Below the pieces are notes generated by a model. It did no database searches, was not told where the DNA came from, and saw only the letters and a program-made list of their open reading frames with translations. A program made the translations under genes and the position numbers. A stretch of 64,000 nt of DNA from contig NC_092312.1 of assembly GCF_036785885.1 (NCBI RefSeq), forward strand, positions 20,168,001 to 20,232,000. Direction: 5' to 3'. This document shows, one piece after another, positions 59,101-64,000 of this stretch (positions within the stretch are counted from its first letter, which is position 1; every line of letters starts with the position of its first letter). Source of the DNA: Coffea arabica (taxonomy: Eukaryota > Streptophyta > Magnoliopsida > Gentianales > Rubiaceae).

Positions 59101-62100
59101 CCTATTCACAGTAATACCCACAATTAAATGTTTGAATTACTATGTAGCATTCTCAAATTTTCCTGCATGAGACAATAATTCATCATCTAGATCAATCAGA
59201 GAGAAAGAGGTTGCAAAATCTCAATTTCCAGACCACATAACTGGGAATTGTATTCACATCAAACAAGATTCATTGACTTCATGAAGCAGCACTTTCACAT
59301 GAAAAGTATGAAACTATTAACTCCAAATAAAAATTCTTTTTATCAACAAACAACATAATTGCAGAAGCACTGAAGAACCGGTTAAACCACTAAAAAAGCT
59401 GATAACTGGATGCCATTAATCACAAATTACCAATAAACTTTTCAATTCACAGAATCTGGATAAAAATTCCAGAAAACTATTACAGAACATTAGTAAGAAG
59501 AAAAGCAAAATCAAACCCAAAAACAGGGATATTAAATATGCCAGCTTTCATTCATACAAACAGCACACTACTTAGCATGGTAGTAGTATTGAGTTTCATA
59601 TTACTGAAAACAGTATCTTTTTGTGCATGTACCTCCTTCATTTGCTTATTCCTATATAAAACAACAGCAACATTGTAGAGTGAGGCAAAGAGATACTTGA
59701 ATCCATCAGCCTCAATCCAATCACTTGAAGCAACATACTTCACAAGGTTCTCACTTTCCTGAACACAAATGACAAGCATAGTTCTTAATATGATTATTCT
59801 GATATACCAATAAAAATTATCAAGACAACATTGATTAACAATGAAAATCGCAAAGAGCAACAATAACCAACATCTAATTCATCACAATTACCCTACTTGG
59901 GCAACATAGTTTGCAATGCGCACCTTAATGTGATATCCTGTTTTGAGAGAGAGAGCAAAAGTCGCAACAGATACATGAGTTATCACTTTGGTATTATCAT
60001 CAGATGAACAGTTCACAGATACATTACTGTTTGCACCTGTGCTGCATACAAGAAACAAGATGCATCCAAAGCTTAAAAGAACAGCAGAAAGTGCATGTTT
60101 ATAATTTATACTGTTTCTAAAAATAGTATAATTTATAATCTTTACTGCAACAATTAAGACTTTGACACATGGCGCTTACCCACAAAACTGGCGACAAATG
60201 TAGCAGAACTGATTGAACACATCCTGGATGATTTTTAGATTGGTAATAAAGATTGCATGATTTCTTACAGCAAATATCTCTTTCCTCTCTTTAACAATGA
60301 AACTAGCAAGTGGTTGGCACAAGAATTTGAGAACATTACAATAACATAGCACGTGTGAAATTTGTTTCTTTGACAAGCCATTCCTACTGCCTCCAATATC
60401 GAAAAATTCTTTCATCAAATCAAGATAGATGGGCAATTGTTGGAGCATCTCTTCATCATCAAGGAAAAATCCTGTGGATCTTCGGGTTGTAGATTCATCA
60501 ATTCTTGATTGACAGTCAAATGAAAAGATTAACAATCCAGCAGAATAAAGCGCCATTGTAGAGCCAATAAGTGGTATAGCCTTCAGAAAAAGTCAAATGT
60601 ATTTTACTAATAAGAGCACTATTCCCAGCAGAGAAAAGGACTATAACATAGAAATGAACTATGACAAACCTGAGAACCAGCTAACCTATTTAACTGTTCT
60701 GCAACAGCAGAACAAACTACTGGAGATGCATTCTGACATCTTTGAGCACAATAATGGACAATCTCCAAAAACTCCATTATTGTGTAATCCACGTTGAGCT
60801 GTTGATTAAAATTAAATTATAGCTAATGAAAACTCACTTCAATAAAGTATAACCCATTGCTGAATCCAACATTCTCAAGATAATGAATAATTGGATAGTC
60901 ATCTGATCAATATAATTACAATAAGTGTCAAACTGCATTAATTGCTGTTTATTGTGATGAATATTGCACCAAAGATTTCTTTGTCCAAGATAGCTGCTGG
61001 AGATCGCTTAATAACCTCTATAGTACAGAACAAAATACAATTATGAAAAACAGGCATTCTGTGTAGTAAGTGGCTTGTAGTACAGTAATATAACCATCAT
61101 TAATGAATTGAAAAATCTACTCTAGAACCTAAAAAATTCAAGCCAAGGTGAGCTTTCTGAAAACTACTGCAATAAGCATACATCCAATCTCTAGCCAGGA
61201 ACTGAAAAAATATCTCTAAATGAACTACTAAACAACAATCACTGATTTTTTATTGCATAGGGAAGAACAAAGAGTTACAATTAAAGCAAGCAACTAAACA
61301 GGTGAGGATGGAAGCTGGAAAGATGGCAAAAAAGAAGTTCAAATTAAGGGGGCAAGAAGAGAAGTTCAACTTAAAAAAAAGATAAATCAAGTTGCAAGGT
61401 CTATCGAAACAAATCAATTTGCTTAAATGTAACCAGCCTCTGGAGAAAAAAATGGGAAATCAAGTCACTCAGCCTTCATACCTCCAGTTTAATGTTAGAC
61501 ACATTGGCCATTAAGTTGGTACAACATTATTAGGAATTGGTTTAGCAACACTCTTGAACCTAATACTTCACTTAAGTTATTCCACCCATATTCAGTGGAT
61601 TTTGCAAATTAGAAGCATCCAATTGCTTCAAAGAGTAAATAATTTCCAAATTTAACTCTAAATTAACAAAAATCAGCAACTAATCTCAAATTTAAACAAC
61701 AGCAAAACAAATGGTATTGAAAAATTAAGGAAGAAAACTTGTTCATTAATTAGTCTTTCATTACCTTGCAATCAGAAGCTAAGGTGCTCAACACAAAATT
61801 TAGTATGCCAGTGATATAAGACAATTGGCAACTCTTTTTTGAGAAAAGGCAACAGCATATTCTCAAAGCCAACTGTCAAGGGACCCAAAAAAAAAACAAT
61901 TAGACATAGATCCATCACCTAAATCAAAAGCTCAAACATATAATAATCTGTATTTCACCTTGTAAACTTGATCTTGAGATCTTTTGAACACAGAAAATGT
62001 CACATCACAAAATTCGAGCACCAACTCCAGATCAAAAAACGCCAGTTCCTCAACCAACTTCACAGCAATTTTAGATATATGCCCAAGAAGTACCTTATGC

Positions 62101-63055
62101 CATTTCTCATATGCATTGCCATCTAAAACACTGAACCATCAAAATTAAAACAAATCCTGTCAATAAACGACCCCATTACTCTAAAGCTACGACTATTATA
62201 ACGACAATTACGTCCATAGGCCCTCAAACCAACAGGCAAATGCAATCCCGAAAATAGCAACGCATTTTGAACAATAAGATTGTTTCATGTGAGCACACAA
62301 CACACTTGCATGTGCACAAATTGCGGTGTAGATTAGTATTCATATGGGAAGGAAGAGACCAACAAATAGACGGCGAGAGAATCTTACTCAAACCAAGGTG
62401 TGGCTTCATGAATCAAAGCTATAACTCGCTTATAATCATTCCCATCTTTACTTTGATTCACCAAAGCACATTTCGTCAATCTGACGACGGTCTCCACAAC
62501 CAAGCCAGCAAATAATTGATCCGCGTCCTCTTCGTCCAACCTTGGCAGCAAGAGTTTCTTGAACTTTGCCCCCGATTTCCCAGAATTGATCCCTCTAAGA
62601 CCATCTAACACTGAGAAACATTCTGTTTCCGCCTCTTTATACAATTCCCACGCCTCCAAACAGTGAACTAGTCGAAGCTGTTGAAGGTAAATAGCGTAAG
62701 TCTTACACTCTAACTGCGAAGAGACCAAATGTAGGCAGTTGAGGCAGAGGCGGTAAACATCGAACAGTTTAAAGGCTGAATCGCGGGAAATCTTGTTGGG
62801 GCTTGTGGCTTGGGCTTCGGAGGAAAGTCGTTTGGGGAGAAAAGAGATGGAATTGTTAAGAAATGGGAGGAATTGCTTCGCAAGAGATCGAATGGTGGTG
62901 GTTTCTAGGGTTTTGGGGGGCCTTGACGAGGGTTTTTTGGGTGCTAGGTGGGGTTTGAATGGGTGGAGGTAGCTGGAGAAGAGGGTATAAATGTCGGCAA
63001 GATCTGCGGAGGACTGAAGTTTGGAGAGTAGGGAGGACTCCGCGGCGGAGTTCAT
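47117..63055 (-). CDS. ESP: Separase (ESP), 28-exon gene
   Basis: This is the cysteine protease (peptidase family C50) that cleaves cohesin at anaphase. Exons: 63055-62388, 62130-61959, 61872-61765, 60798-60670, 60580-60180, 60041-59924, 59758-59633, 58661-58362, 58283-58170, 58010-57789, 57662-57514, 57422-57239, 57134-56775, 56672-56625, 56526-56437, 55550-55290, 55164-55041, 54914-54108, 53120-52847, 52384-52282, 51948-51754, 51305-51250, 51161-50935, 50508-50289, 49684-49300, 48324-48085, 47863-47776, 47640-47117. All are GT-AG with matching phases; total 2230 aa, against about 2180 in Arabidopsis ESP. The long N-terminal part is helical repeat. The catalytic His2054 lies in YIGHGSG and Cys2080 in LLMGCCSGS, 26 residues apart as in human separase (H2003/C2029). 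[20 protein letters not shown] follows. An in-frame ATG at 63145 would add 30 Thr-rich residues. The smallest exons (48 and 56 bases) are the least certain. Confidence 0.93.
53294..53352. repeat. Two-copy tandem repeat (31-bp period) in a separase intron
   Basis: TGCAGCAACACATGCATTAA and the following CCTAGT occur at 53294-53321 and again at 53325-53352 with no mismatch over 28 bases. It lies in the intron between the exons ending at 54108 and starting at 53120. Confidence 0.92.
56625..56822 (-). repeat. Partial exon duplication within separase
   Basis: The 48-base exon 56672-56625 resembles the 3' end of the preceding exon (about 56814-56775). AGTAAGATCAGAAGCA compares with AGTAGGATCAGAAGCA, and about 30 of 40 bases match including the splice donor. 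At protein level [13 protein letters not shown] resembles [13 protein letters not shown]. The copies are about 150 bases apart. Confidence 0.65.
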
Positions 63056-63163
63056 TGATTGCTCTGCCGTCACGGTAGTCGTGGAAGTGGTGGTGAAGAA
63101 GGGTTGGGAAATCTGAAGATAAGTGATGGTGGACTTGAAAAACAACTGGAAAAAAGTGGATGA

Positions 63164-63171
63164 GCGGGAAA
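63164..63171 (-). promoter_or_regulatory. Perfect E2F site upstream of separase
   Basis: GCGGGAAA on the plus strand reads TTTCCCGC on the coding strand, an exact match to TTTSSCGC. It lies 109 bases upstream of the chosen ATG (63055), and only 19 bases upstream of the alternative ATG at 63145. That position makes the downstream start more likely. E2F-DP control would give S/G2-phase expression. Confidence 0.6.
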
Positions 63172-63282
63172 GTTAGGCGCCTTGGATTATATTCAAACCA
63201 GCTTTGACTTTTGAGGTGTATGGCTAAGGGACCTGATCCCTGGCTGCCGCGGTGTAACGTTCAGTAGCAGTAGGATACGGGG

Positions 63283-63312
63283 CAGGAGCGATCGTCAGGC
63301 CGACCGCTCCTG
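63283..63312. repeat. GC-rich hairpin in the separase upstream region
   Basis: CAGGAGCGATCG (63283-63294) and CGACCGCTCCTG (63301-63312) form a 12-bp stem with one mismatch and a 6-base loop. It is unusually GC-rich for this window. Its role is unknown. Confidence 0.7.
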
Positions 63313-63507
63313 AACGGTCCTCTCACAAGCAAAAATATGAGGAGAAAAATGATCTACGTCAAGAAGGCTTAAGAAGGGGTAAAAACGACGCCGTTCCAAA
63401 TTAAAAAATTCGGGCTTCCAAACGGAATTAGACGGAGCAAACGGTAGAGTTGAAATTTTGAAAAGCAAATTGAAATTTTGAATTAGCCGCACAAAACGAA
63501 ATTGAGG

Positions 63508-63702
63508 GAAGAGGCCTGGCGTACTCCGTCTAAAGATAGGGAGCTCAGTTTTTTTTTTTCAGAAACCTCGTATCTCAGTTTTCTTTCTTAGAAAACTGTA
63601 GCACAGAATTCAGAGAGCTGAAGGAAGAGGCTTGGCGTGCTCCGTCTGAAGATAGGGAGTTGACAGAAAACTCTTATCTTAGTTTTCTTTTCTCAGAAAA
63701 CT
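63508..63702. repeat. Direct repeat with 116-bp period upstream of separase
   Basis: GAAGAGGC(C/T)TGGCGT(A/G)CTCC and GTCT(A/G)AAGATAGGGAG occur at 63508-63543 and 63624-63659. Similarity resumes after each copy in AGAAA(C/A)CTC(G/T)TATCT and AGTTTTCTTT...AGAAAACT. The two copies differ at a few bases. Confidence 0.85.
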
Positions 63703-64000
63703 CGACACAATTTCCGTCCAAGAGTGTTACCGAGAAACTGAGAAGAGACTTTGGTGACTGGGTCAGCAAATGTTGTATCCATTTTAAATGCTTACAAGGC
63801 TTGCAGGAAGGTAGAAGCAAACAGAGGAAATTCAACATGTCATAAAACACCAGATTCTGTCCTTCAACTTAATAGCAGAAGCAGCTGCACTCTCTGAATT
63901 TGGTGAAATGTAGAGTGTATTAGCAGACGAAGGTAACGTGACTGAACCATATAACTAACTGTGGCCAATTATTTGTCATCCAAATGCACATCTGTTAAAT

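Larger units (their letters stand above)
63056..64000. other. Separase promoter and unassigned flank
   Basis: This holds the separase leader, E2F site, hairpin and direct repeat. An open frame at 63660-63845 on the plus strand has no recognisable domain and overlaps the repeat, so I do not call it a gene. Confidence 0.55.

Noticed and set aside
63056-63145. Longer separase N-terminus from the ATG at 63145
   Set aside because: It adds a Thr-rich low-complexity stretch and would start only 19 bases after the E2F site; kept only as an alternative.
63660-63845. Plus-strand open frame near the window end
   Set aside because: It overlaps the 116-bp direct repeat and has no recognisable domain.

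Overview
The window is nuclear DNA of a flowering plant, almost certainly a eudicot. It is AT-rich, its genes have GT-AG introns, its promoters carry CT/GA microsatellites, and its intergenic DNA contains MITEs, tRNA-derived SINEs and a Helitron-like element. All seven recognisable genes have plant-type structures. The species cannot be named from the sequence alone.

Layout, left to right. (1) 1-2144, minus: a group IIb WRKY transcription factor of the WRKY9/61/72 type, cut at its 3' end by the window edge. (2) 2145-8432: about 6.3 kb with no supportable gene. (3) 8433-12467, minus: a five-exon gene (599 aa) that I recognise as a plant relative of vasculin/GPBP1. (4) 12468-17063: its leader plus repeat-bearing intergenic DNA with a retroposed SINE tail. 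(5) 17064-24030, plus: an eight-exon MEKK1-type MAP kinase kinase kinase (567 aa). (6) 25990-29228, minus: NDC80/HEC1, the kinetochore protein (586 aa, four exons). (7) 29229-33279: mobile DNA, including a probable 2.2-kb non-autonomous Helitron. (8) 33280-37412, plus: MSI1, the RbAp48-like WD40 histone chaperone (424 aa, six exons), with a SINE in intron 2. (9) 37413-42650: a MITE-rich region with a Mutator-like fold-back element. (10) 45071-46201, plus: a single-coding-exon DUF1644 zinc-finger protein (376 aa) with a 2.1-kb leader intron. (11) 47117-63055, minus: separase (ESP), rebuilt here as 28 exons and 2230 aa with the His/Cys dyad in place. (12) 63056-64000: separase promoter and repeats.

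Three of the seven genes act in the cell cycle: NDC80 attaches kinetochores to microtubules, separase cleaves cohesin at anaphase, and MSI1 works in CAF-1, PRC2 and RBR complexes. Each has a TTCCCGC core (E2F-type) just upstream of its start, and the separase copy is a perfect TTTCCCGC. The WRKY factor and MEKK1 both belong to stress and immune signalling. Plant genes are not operons, so this grouping is probably chance plus shared E2F control.

I found no undescribed multi-gene system. The most useful non-routine observations are the Helitron, two SINEs with clear target-site duplications, two near-empty poly(A) insertions, a 73-bp-TIR Mutator-like element, one MITE family present about seven times, a partial exon duplication inside separase, and the shared E2F cores. 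Exon boundaries were read by eye from splice consensus and frame continuity; no transcript data were available.
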